Assembly (NCBI GenBank): GCA_013314865.1
Contig: JABUEV010000176.1
Coordinates: 1-5,740, forward strand
Direction: 5' to 3'
Length of the DNA: 5,740 nucleotides
Source of the DNA: Bacteroidales bacterium
GTDB lineage: Bacteria; Bacteroidota; Bacteroidia; Bacteroidales; VadinHA17
Shown piece by piece: positions 1-5,740 of the stretch. The translations under genes and the position numbers were made by a program. Below the pieces are notes generated by a model that saw only the letters and a program-made list of their open reading frames with translations, was not told the DNA's origin and searched no databases. Position 1 is the first letter of the stretch; each line of letters begins with the position of its first letter.

Positions 1-718
1 TAATTGTGTTAAAATAATAAAACGGATATCCTTGCCTGATACCTGAAATTTGTTTGATTTTTCTAACTATCAGCTCGAATGAATTAAGCTTGCAGAGACC
101 TGCGTAAAGTATTTTTTCCGGCCTGTAACCTGCCGATACAAGTATTCTGGATATAGTATATGGTGTAAACCAGAACATGTGGTCGGAATTTATGACTTCC
201 CTGTAATTAAGCATGTTTCTGTACCGGTTGATGTTCAGTATATTGGGTACGGAGACAATGAAATTTTTCACATTCATGCCGTATCTTATCCTGAATTCAC
301 TAAGAAAGCTGACGGGATTGCCGAGATGTTCGATCATTTCTCCGAACACAACGTAATCCCATGAATCTTCCCTGATCGCCGGGATATCATCTTTAACAAT
401 GTCAGCACAATAGACATTGGTATATCCGAGTTCGTTTTTCAGGAATTCGATGCTTTCACTGTCAATATCAATACCAATGCATTTTACTGCTTTTTCGGTC
501 AGCAGTTTATGAAGCCAGCTGTTTGTACTTATTTTTTCCCTGATGACAGGTATATGGTCGGAACAGCCGGCATGAACCACTTTTTTCCCTTCAACAGAAT
601 TGACTATAACAGTTTCACGTGCAAGAGGCACATGTCTTTCCTTACTGAATTCTGCAACAAGACCTGTGCTGAAAGCCTCTCCCTTCAAATAGTTTAAGAT
701 TTGATCGTCAATTATCAT
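1..718 (-). CDS. Class I SAM-dependent methyltransferase, 3' end outside window
   Basis: The reading frame opens with ATG at 718 and runs without a stop to position 1, giving 239 visible residues; the C-terminus lies outside the window. The fold is a Rossmann-type methyltransferase. Motif I is VVHAGCSDH (residues 47-55), followed by a WLH element (68-70). The acidic strand-2 segment GIDID (82-86) should bind the ribose of SAM, and CADI (104-107) is the next conserved acidic position. The motif DYVVFGEMIEHLGNP (121-135) carries the E-x-x-E-H signature of Methyltransf_11/23-like enzymes. VPN (157-159) and SDHMFWFTP (178-186) resemble the late strand and 'H-x-x-W/F-F-T/S-P' block of the same families. 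The enzyme is probably cytosolic, as no signal peptide or membrane segment is seen. Its start overlaps the stop of the upstream glycosyltransferase by 4 nt (ATGA), so it is probably co-translated and may methylate a sugar or other intermediate of the same glycan. The substrate is inferred only from context. Confidence 0.85.
   Translation of the reverse strand, partial: MIIDDQILNYLKGEAFSTGLVAEFSKERHVPLARETVIVNSVEGKKVVHAGCSDHIPVIREKISTNSWLHKLLTEKAVKCIGIDIDSESIEFLKNELGYTNVYCADIVKDDIPAIREDSWDYVVFGEMIEHLGNPVSFLSEFRIRYGMNVKNFIVSVPNILNINRYRNMLNYREVINSDHMFWFTPYTISRILVSAGYRPEKILYAGLCKLNSFELIVRKIKQISGIRQGYPFYYFNTI
715..718 (-). other. ATGA stop/start overlap
   Basis: The methyltransferase ATG (718-716) overlaps the TGA (717-715) of the third glycosyltransferase. 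It fixes the methyltransferase start and links the enzyme to the glycan cluster through likely translational coupling. Confidence 0.88.
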
Positions 719-2001
719 TTATCTTCAGGTGAATTGTTACAGGTTTCTAAGATACTATTTAACTGGTTAAGAAAATCGAGGTAGTTTGACCTTGCATTGA
801 AATTCTTTTTCCAGTTGTTAAAGGCATTTCTCCTGATCTTTTCCATTTCTGAATCCGGCAGTCCGGCATAATGATCAATCAACCCGGCCAGCTCTGCCGG
901 AGCAAAATCCACATTAATAAGTGTGCCTGTTCCTTTAGCGATAATTTCTCTTACACCGCCGGTGTCAGTTGCAATCACTGGAATGCCAAAACTCTGGGCT
1001 TCCATAATGCTCACCGGAATCCCTTCCGAATAACTTGTATTAATGAAAAGACCAACTTTGCCTGAAGCATAAAAATCCAGAATTTCAGTGTTAGGAACAT
1101 GTCCCCTGAATTCCCATTTTATTTTATTATCCGGGGAAAGCAATTCAGCGGCGAGGGCAGTCAGTTTACCTTTCATTTCACCATCGCCGAAGTGAATCCA
1201 TTTTATTTTTCCCCCTGCTTTTGTGAGTGCAAGCGAGCGAATCAGAAGGTCTATTCTCTTCAGGGCAATCAGGTACGAGCATGACACTATTATGAACTCC
1301 TCTCCGGGGAGGTATTCCGGCATAGTTGTATCATCAGATCGTTCAGCACCAAGCCTTGAAAGAAGAAGTTTGCCCGAAATCTTTCCGAATTTTTTCTCAA
1401 AATAGTCCTTCCCGTGTTCGGAGACAAAGAAAAGAGCATTCAGGCCCTCTGCTGCAGACTTCTGAAGAGGTATATAGCCGGCAGGGGAAGATTCTTCATA
1501 AAGGTCACTTCCGTGAGCTCTGGCAATCTTCACTGATCCGGGCTTTTGCAGTAATGCAATGGCATGCGCCCCTGTCTTGAACCAGTATGAATATAACAAC
1601 GATCTTTCACCGGGTATCTCCCTGTCGAGTATTTTTTTTATATAATCTCTTAATTGCAATGCCTTAAGAATTTTCCTGACAAGGAATAGTTTCTGACGGA
1701 GGGAAAGATTGAATGAAACAGATTTCCGGAATCTTACTTCATCCCTGTAAAGTCTGGTGATGACACTGAAGTTCCCGGTAATTAGGAAAGGAAGATTCAG
1801 AAATCCCTGAAAATCGGTTGAAGTATTGTAACGATATATTTTCGAGTTTGCGGGAATGCTTCTTGTCTGCGCACCCTTTATATCCTGTGAAATGATAATG
1901 ATTTTCTCAAAATTACCTGAAATGACCGACATTTCGCTTTCAATGAAAGGTTCACCTGTTCCGAAAGGGAAATGAGAGGTTATCATAACCAGGTTCTTCA
2001 T
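715..2001 (-). CDS. GT4-family glycosyltransferase (canonical EX7E type)
   Basis: This is a complete 428-residue GT-B retaining glycosyltransferase that should transfer a sugar from a nucleotide donor to a growing glycan at the cytoplasmic face of the inner membrane. The N-terminal acceptor half starts MKNLVMITSHFPFGTGEPF, with the Gly-rich loop expected near the donor phosphates. ARAHGSDLY (160-168) matches the R-x-H-G-x-D-L-Y block seen in surface-polysaccharide enzymes. The C-terminal donor half has K248-R249 after strand 1, HFGDGEMK (270-277), FRGHVPN (298-304) and the EX7E motif: E326 and E334 within SEGIPVSIMEAQ, followed by ATDTGG (344-349). Length is normal for the family. The ATG at 2001 overlaps the upstream gene's stop by 4 nt, and the TGA at 715-717 overlaps the methyltransferase start. 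No strong Shine-Dalgarno is visible. The family call is secure; donor sugar and linkage are unknown. Confidence 0.93.
   Translation of the reverse strand: MKNLVMITSHFPFGTGEPFIESEMSVISGNFEKIIIISQDIKGAQTRSIPANSKIYRYNTSTDFQGFLNLPFLITGNFSVITRLYRDEVRFRKSVSFNLSLRQKLFLVRKILKALQLRDYIKKILDREIPGERSLLYSYWFKTGAHAIALLQKPGSVKIARAHGSDLYEESSPAGYIPLQKSAAEGLNALFFVSEHGKDYFEKKFGKISGKLLLSRLGAERSDDTTMPEYLPGEEFIIVSCSYLIALKRIDLLIRSLALTKAGGKIKWIHFGDGEMKGKLTALAAELLSPDNKIKWEFRGHVPNTEILDFYASGKVGLFINTSYSEGIPVSIMEAQSFGIPVIATDTGGVREIIAKGTGTLINVDFAPAELAGLIDHYAGLPDSEMEKIRRNAFNNWKKNFNARSNYLDFLNQLNSILETCNNSPEDK
1998..2001 (-). other. ATGA stop/start overlap
   Basis: The ATG of the third glycosyltransferase (2001-1999) overlaps the TGA of the second (2000-1998). 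This arrangement typically gives translational coupling and supports a shared function and transcript. Confidence 0.9.
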
Positions 2002-3212
2002 GCTTTAGTTTTTTCAGGATTCTTTCTATTTCCGATTATTTCCTGTTCAAGCTTACTGTACATTTCCGTCAGTCTTTTGCTGTCGTTGTTCCAGTTGTAT
2101 TTTTCAAGCACAGCTTTAGTACCGTTTCTGCCTGCTTCCTCAAGACGGCTTTTATCCGACCTGATATTTATTATCAGTTTTGCCAGGTCATCCGGCGAGT
2201 CATTTTTGTAAACAAATCCGGCGCCTGTTTCAGTGACAATTCTTTTCAGCGACAGACAGTCGGCTGTAATTACCGGCTTCCCAAGGTACATGTACTGGTA
2301 AAGTTTATTTGGGCTGGAAGCATCATTGTTGTCAGTCCTGAGATGAGGAATTACAGCTGCATCCGAAGAGGAAAGGATTTCCATCATTTCATTATAGGAT
2401 TTCCTGCCTGTGAAATTCACAAGAGATCCTATTCCAAGCCTTTCAGCGAGTTTTTCAAGATCTTTTCTGTAGCTCCCGTCTCCGACAATAATAAAACGAA
2501 CCTGGATTTCACTTTCGTGCAGAATCTTTACAGCTTCAAGCACAACCTGGAGTCCGCGGTGCTGATTGATGCCGCCTCCGTAAAACAGAGCGAATGCATC
2601 GTCTTTTTTCGACGTGCTGTTTATTTTAATGGTTTCAGTGTTTATCGTATTTGACACTATTATCACTTTTTCGGGGTCGACATCCAGGTTTATCACTCTT
2701 TCCCTTGCTTCCTCAATCACAGTAATTATGCGGTCGGCATTCATCAGCATCTTCTTTTCATACTTTACCCACTTGTTATAGGGCGACAGAAATCTTCCTA
2801 ACAGGGTTCTTGTATGTTTTGATGTTTTTACCAGCGAAGGCCAGTTTTCATGAAGGTCGATTATTAGAGGAATACCAAGCGCCTTTTTCAGTTCAAGCCC
2901 CAAAAGACTGAGCGGAAGATCGTGCACATGCACGGCATCAAACTTTGTCGTTGAGACGACTTCAATCAGGAATTTCCGCCAGAAATTAAAATAGAACGGG
3001 AATTTAAGACATCCCACACTGCTTTTGTAAATGAATTGTGAGATTTTCTTCCGGTAAATCACAGCCTTCCCCCAGGTGTCTCTTTCAGGCCTGCCAGTCT
3101 TTGTGTAGCATGCAAGGTGAACTTCATTTTCTGCACCGGTTAGTGCCAGAATTTCGTTTTCTACTCTTATATCAGGTGGAAAATCTGCTTCAAGAAGCAT
3201 CAGTATTTTCAT
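1998..3212 (-). CDS. GT4-like glycosyltransferase with non-canonical EX7E region
   Basis: From the ATG at 3212 this gives 404 residues. An in-frame TTG at 3242 would add ten residues (MLNNGIKKFP), but MKILMLLEADFPPDIRVENE is the usual family N-terminus, so the ATG is preferred. The protein is a GT-B fold glycosyltransferase. Counting from the TTG, it has HVHD (105-108), DLHENWP (129-135, like the D-x-H-E block of bacterial GT4 enzymes), YGGGINQHRG (221-230, donor-phosphate loop), IIVGDG (251-256), VNFTGR (275-280) and SSPNKLYQYMYLGKPVI (309-325). The last block aligns with the E-x7-E region, but the two acids appear to be A308 and Q316. This probably marks a subfamily rather than an inactive enzyme, because the surrounding N-K-L-x-x-Y-M block is intact. 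It follows the first glycosyltransferase by about 32 nt and overlaps the next by 4 nt. It is probably peripheral to the inner membrane; the sugar is unknown. Confidence 0.9.
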   Translation of the reverse strand: MKILMLLEADFPPDIRVENEILALTGAENEVHLACYTKTGRPERDTWGKAVIYRKKISQFIYKSSVGCLKFPFYFNFWRKFLIEVVSTTKFDAVHVHDLPLSLLGLELKKALGIPLIIDLHENWPSLVKTSKHTRTLLGRFLSPYNKWVKYEKKMLMNADRIITVIEEARERVINLDVDPEKVIIVSNTINTETIKINSTSKKDDAFALFYGGGINQHRGLQVVLEAVKILHESEIQVRFIIVGDGSYRKDLEKLAERLGIGSLVNFTGRKSYNEMMEILSSSDAAVIPHLRTDNNDASSPNKLYQYMYLGKPVITADCLSLKRIVTETGAGFVYKNDSPDDLAKLIINIRSDKSRLEEAGRNGTKAVLEKYNWNNDSKRLTEMYSKLEQEIIGNRKNPEKTKA

Positions 3213-3244
3213 GGGAAATTTTTTGATGCCGTTATTAAGCAAAA
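3213..3244 (-). other. Short spacer between first and second glycosyltransferase genes
   Basis: This 32-nt A/T-rich spacer, the longest in the window, lies between the TAA at 3247-3245 and the preferred ATG at 3212. It contains an in-frame TTG at 3242 but no hairpin, promoter match or clear Shine-Dalgarno, so I take it as a within-operon junction. Confidence 0.6.
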
Positions 3245-4513
3245 TTAGGAATATGAATCCAAAACAGATGCAAAACGTTTTGCCAGATTCATCCTTGAAT
3301 ATTGTCCGACAGCTTCCCTGTCAATCTGGGCCTGTAATGCAGGCAGGTTGTTGAAGAATTGCTCCATTGTTCTGGTTTCATCGTAACCTGCTGTCATACC
3401 GGCTCTGCATGAACGGATTATCTCAGCCGCATCTCCGTCGGGAGGGCCTATACAAAGAACCGGTTTTCCTGATGCTAAATATTCAAAAAGCTTTCCCGTA
3501 ATGATCAGTCTGTTGTGCCTGTAATGCGGTATGACAAGAAGAAGCACCGTTGAGCCTGACATAAATTTTATCGCTTCAGAATGGCTTACATGACTGACAA
3601 ATTCCGTGTTTCTTTCTCCGGCCTTCAGAATGATTTTCTTTTTTAATTTTTCATTCACTGTTCCCACAAAACGTACAAGAAAATCTGTCCCTGATGTCCT
3701 CATTTTTTGGAGCACTTCCAACAGGCCATCCACAGGGTACGCCTCCGACATAGTCCCGGTATATGTCATAGTCAGTTTTTCAGGCGTTTCAGGCTTAATA
3801 TTAATGAAGTCGGAGGTGTCATAGCCATTGGTGATAACATCAATCATGGCTGAAGGAGCCTTACGGGCAAACAGTGTTTTCAGTGTCGGGCTTACAGCTA
3901 TTATTCTGTCGGCTGTTCTGAGCACCCTTTTTTCAAGGCACTGGTCAATTCTTTTTGCAACAGGAGTGGGGTAAAAAAGTTTATAGTAGTAAATATCTGT
4001 CCATGGGTCACGAAGGTCGGCAATCCAGGTGAGTTCAGGAAGTCTCTTCTTCAGTTTAAGTCCTGTGAGCTGGGTTGAATGGGGAGGGCTTGTAGTGATT
4101 ACTATATTGATTTTTTCTTCCTTGACTATTTCACATGCTTTTTTAAAAGCAAATTTATTCCAGCCTATGCGAGGGTCGGGGATAAAAAGATTTCCGCGGA
4201 TGAATCGTGACAACCTGCCTGCGACCGAGTCATCTTTCTTATTAGCAAATCCTGCGGAGGGCACCCGGGCCTTGTCACGGTAAAAAAGCCTGTAATAGTC
4301 AGTGGCAGGTGTTTTGTAAATCTTCAGGCTTTCCGGCACTTCATTTTCGAGCGATTCATCAATTACAGGGTAGACTGCAGATCCCGGATCAACGGTAAGT
4401 ATGACCGGTTCCCATCCTGATTCCGGGAGATATGACGCGAATTTGAGCCACCTCTGAACCCCTGCTCCACCTCCGGGCGGCCAGTAATAGGTTATTATGA
4501 GTACCTTTTTCAT
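3245..4513 (-). CDS. GT4-like glycosyltransferase, WPPGGGAGVQR type
   Basis: This is a complete 422-residue GT-B glycosyltransferase. The N-terminus MKKVLIITYYWPPGGGAGVQ (1-20) with R21 is a hallmark I associate with a Bacteroidota glycosyltransferase family. It holds the Gly-rich loop that lines the donor site. Further blocks are TSPPHS (141-146), WIADLRDPWTD (163-173), ADRIIAVSP (201-209), ITNGYD (227-232), YTGTMS (251-256, start of the donor-binding half) and GKLFEYLASGKPVL (340-353). In that block E344 is the second glutamate of the EX7E motif, while the first position is L336. No signal peptide or transmembrane segment is seen, so it probably works at the inner face of the membrane. Its ATG at 4513 lies 1 nt after the stop of the glycyl-tRNA synthetase, indicating cotranscription and likely translational coupling. 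Family assignment is firm; donor, acceptor and linkage cannot be read from sequence. Confidence 0.9.
   Translation of the reverse strand: MKKVLIITYYWPPGGGAGVQRWLKFASYLPESGWEPVILTVDPGSAVYPVIDESLENEVPESLKIYKTPATDYYRLFYRDKARVPSAGFANKKDDSVAGRLSRFIRGNLFIPDPRIGWNKFAFKKACEIVKEEKINIVITTSPPHSTQLTGLKLKKRLPELTWIADLRDPWTDIYYYKLFYPTPVAKRIDQCLEKRVLRTADRIIAVSPTLKTLFARKAPSAMIDVITNGYDTSDFINIKPETPEKLTMTYTGTMSEAYPVDGLLEVLQKMRTSGTDFLVRFVGTVNEKLKKKIILKAGERNTEFVSHVSHSEAIKFMSGSTVLLLVIPHYRHNRLIITGKLFEYLASGKPVLCIGPPDGDAAEIIRSCRAGMTAGYDETRTMEQFFNNLPALQAQIDREAVGQYSRMNLAKRFASVLDSYS
3270..3283. repeat. Perfect 14-bp palindrome GCAAAACGTTTTGC
   Basis: This is a perfect palindrome with a central CG inside the last codons of the first glycosyltransferase (encoding Ala-Lys-Arg-Phe-Ala), about 58 nt before the preferred ATG of the second. 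Its shape recalls LacI-family operators, but it is fully explained as coding sequence and a 14-bp palindrome is not rare in this length. Operator function is speculative. Confidence 0.2.
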
Positions 4514-4517
4514 TTTA
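4511..4517 (-). other. 1-nt gene junction (TAA-A-ATG)
   Basis: The synthetase stop TAA (4517-4515) is separated by one base from the ATG (4513-4511) of the glycosyltransferase. No Shine-Dalgarno is visible; the upstream bases are A/T-rich (AAACTTTAAA), as is usual in Bacteroidota. Terminating ribosomes could restart here, so expression of the glycosyltransferase may depend on translation of the synthetase. Confidence 0.8.
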
Positions 4518-5740
4518 AAGTTTTCTGAGAAGCGTCGTAATACTCACCTTCTCAGATATTACATCCCTTAAAGCTGATATTTTTATTCTCTCCTGTTCCA
4601 TTGAGTCACGATACCTTATTGTTACTGAGTCGTCATCCAGAGTCTGGTGGTCGACAGTAATACAATATGGTGTTCCAATGGCGTCCTGTCTTCTGTAACG
4701 GCGGCCGATGGAGTCTTTGTCGTCGTACTGACAGTTGAAGTCAAACCTGAGTTCATTGACTATTTTTTCAGCAATTTCGGGCAGTCCGTCTTTTCTCACA
4801 AGAGGCAGGACGGCCAGTTTGACGGGGGCCAGGTAAGACGGGAGCCTCATGACAACTCTTGTATCGGTTGATCCGTCTTCCTTTTTAAGATCCTCTTCAA
4901 GGTAGGAGGCTGAGATAACCTGCAGGAACATCCTGTCGAGCCCGATTGAGGTTTCTATCACATATGGTATGTATGACTCTCCCTTCTCAGGGTCAAAATA
5001 CTGCATCTTCTTCCCGCTGTATTTCTGATGCTGGCTCAGGTCAAAATCGGTTCTTGAGTGTATTCCCTCCACCTCCTTGAAACCGAACGGGAACCGGTAT
5101 TCTATATCAGTGGCCGCATTAGCATAATGTGCCAGTTTCACATGGTCGTGGAACCGGTAATTCTCATCGCCGAATCCAAGTGCCTTGTGCCATTTCATCC
5201 TCTTTTCCTTCCAGTGACTGAACCAGTCAAGTTCGGTGCCTGGCTGGACAAAGAACTGCATTTCCATTTGTTCGAATTCGCGCATTCTGAAAATGAACTG
5301 TCGTGCAACTATCTCATTACGGAAGGCTTTCCCGATCTGTGCAATGCCAAAGGGAATCTTCATTCTTCCTGTCTTCTGTACATTGAGGAAGTTGACAAAA
5401 ATGCCCTGAGCAGTTTCAGGCCTGAGGTATATTTTACTTGCACCGTCGCTTGTTGAGCCTATCTCAGTCGAAAACATCAGATTGAACTGCCTTACTTCCG
5501 TCCAGTTGCGGCTTCCTGATATAGGGCAGACTATTTCATTGTCGATTATTATCTGTCTCAGTTCGCCAAGATTCATGTCATTCATTGCCCTGGTAAACCG
5601 GCTGTTTATCTCATCGATTTTTGCCTGGTATGCCAGAACGCGCTGATTGGTGGCCCTGAATTTATTTTCATCAAAAGCATCTCCAAACTTTTCCCTGGCC
5701 TTTCCGATCTCCTTTGAAATCTTCTCTTCAATTTTGGCTA
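4515..5740 (-). CDS. glyS: Glycyl-tRNA synthetase, alpha2 type, 5' end outside window
   Basis: This class II synthetase charges tRNA-Gly with glycine in the cytosol. The frame stays open to the right edge, so an apparent start at 5585 is an internal Met; 407 residues are visible and, from family size, roughly 100 N-terminal residues, including class II motif 1, are outside. Counting from that Met: PISGSRNWTEVRQFNLMF (21-38), YLRPETAQGIF (53-63), motif 2 FRNEIVARQFIFRMREFEQM (88-107), glycine-pocket region EGIHSRTDFDL (173-183), motif 3 ETSIGLDRMF (211-220), then the anticodon-binding domain from about 253 with IGRRYRRQDAIGTPY (293-307) and VTIRYRDSMEQ (321-331). The single-chain alpha2 form is distinct from the separate alpha/beta subunits (GlyQ and GlyS) of many bacteria. 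The TAA lies 1 nt before the first glycosyltransferase start, with no terminator between. The catalytic motifs that can be seen are intact. Confidence 0.96.
   Translation of the reverse strand, partial: AKIEEKISKEIGKAREKFGDAFDENKFRATNQRVLAYQAKIDEINSRFTRAMNDMNLGELRQIIIDNEIVCPISGSRNWTEVRQFNLMFSTEIGSTSDGASKIYLRPETAQGIFVNFLNVQKTGRMKIPFGIAQIGKAFRNEIVARQFIFRMREFEQMEMQFFVQPGTELDWFSHWKEKRMKWHKALGFGDENYRFHDHVKLAHYANAATDIEYRFPFGFKEVEGIHSRTDFDLSQHQKYSGKKMQYFDPEKGESYIPYVIETSIGLDRMFLQVISASYLEEDLKKEDGSTDTRVVMRLPSYLAPVKLAVLPLVRKDGLPEIAEKIVNELRFDFNCQYDDKDSIGRRYRRQDAIGTPYCITVDHQTLDDDSVTIRYRDSMEQERIKISALRDVISEKVSITTLLRKL
4524..4556 (-). repeat. Perfect 9-bp inverted repeat before the glycosyltransferase start
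   Basis: In the minus-strand transcript, TCTGAGAAG is followed by a 15-nt loop and CTTCTCAGA, forming a perfect 9-bp stem that ends 10 nt before the ATG of the first glycosyltransferase. It lies inside the last codons of the glycyl-tRNA synthetase, where the arms encode Ser-Glu-Lys and Leu-Leu-Arg. No U-run follows, so it is not a standard intrinsic terminator. It could modulate ribosome access, RNA processing or stability at the junction. A 9-bp repeat with a short loop is not rare by chance in several kilobases, so only its position makes it notable. Confidence 0.4.

Noticed and set aside
1..60. A/T-rich stretch at the left edge as a promoter or intergenic region
   Set aside because: It is in-frame coding sequence of the methyltransferase with no stop, so base composition alone does not justify a promoter call.
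2343..2654. Plus-strand 103-codon open frame opposite the second glycosyltransferase
   Set aside because: It is antisense to conserved donor-domain sequence and shows no family motif. All the shorter plus-strand frames in the window were rejected for the same reason.
3210..3242. TTG at 3242 as the start of the second glycosyltransferase
   Set aside because: The ATG at 3212 gives the standard MKILMLLEADFPPDIR N-terminus, while the ten extra residues look like translated spacer. Without mapping data the TTG cannot be fully excluded.
4524..4556. Intrinsic terminator after the synthetase gene
   Set aside because: The stem-loop is followed by AAACTTTAAAATG in the transcript, not a U-run, and it sits inside the coding sequence, so it does not fit a Rho-independent terminator.
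5058..5456. Plus-strand 132-codon open frame opposite the glycyl-tRNA synthetase
   Set aside because: It lies wholly antisense to the motif-rich catalytic core of the synthetase and has no recognisable domain; it is a shadow frame.
4515..5585. A complete 356-residue synthetase starting at 5585
   Set aside because: The frame stays open upstream to 5740 and encodes residues typical of the family before that Met, so the gene starts outside the window.

Overview
The window most likely comes from a member of the Bacteroidota. The right-hand gene is an alpha2-type (single-chain) glycyl-tRNA synthetase whose residue pattern fits my recollection of Bacteroidota enzymes. The next gene is a GT4-like glycosyltransferase of a kind common in that phylum. 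The gene starts lack clear Shine-Dalgarno sequences and are preceded by A/T-rich DNA, which also fits. Base composition is moderately AT-rich and looks even across the window by eye, with no obvious sign of recent transfer. The assignment rests on recognition of protein motifs, not on a database search.

Everything is on the minus strand, so transcription runs from position 5740 towards 1. In that order the window holds: glycyl-tRNA synthetase (5' end outside the window); a GT4-like glycosyltransferase (4513-3245); a second GT4-like glycosyltransferase (3212-1998, with a possible TTG start at 3242); a third, canonical GT4 glycosyltransferase (2001-715); and a SAM-dependent methyltransferase (718 to beyond position 1, 3' end outside the window). 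The junctions are 1 nt, about 32 nt, a 4-nt ATGA overlap and another 4-nt ATGA overlap. No stretch is long enough to hold another gene, and I see no RNA gene, mobile element, CRISPR array or intrinsic terminator.

The three glycosyltransferases and the methyltransferase look like part of a locus that builds a surface glycan (capsule, O-antigen, exopolysaccharide or protein-linked glycan). They would add successive sugars on the cytoplasmic side, and a methyl group may be placed on a sugar or another small substrate. Donor and acceptor sugars cannot be read from the sequence. No flippase, polymerase, initiating transferase or nucleotide-sugar gene is visible. The synthetase is a housekeeping gene that appears to share a transcript with this cluster.

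I did not find convincing evidence of a previously undescribed system. The points most worth checking are the tight glycyl-tRNA synthetase/glycosyltransferase junction with a perfect 9-bp inverted repeat just before it, the loss of the usual EX7E acidic residues in the second glycosyltransferase, and the unusual SAM-binding loop of the methyltransferase.
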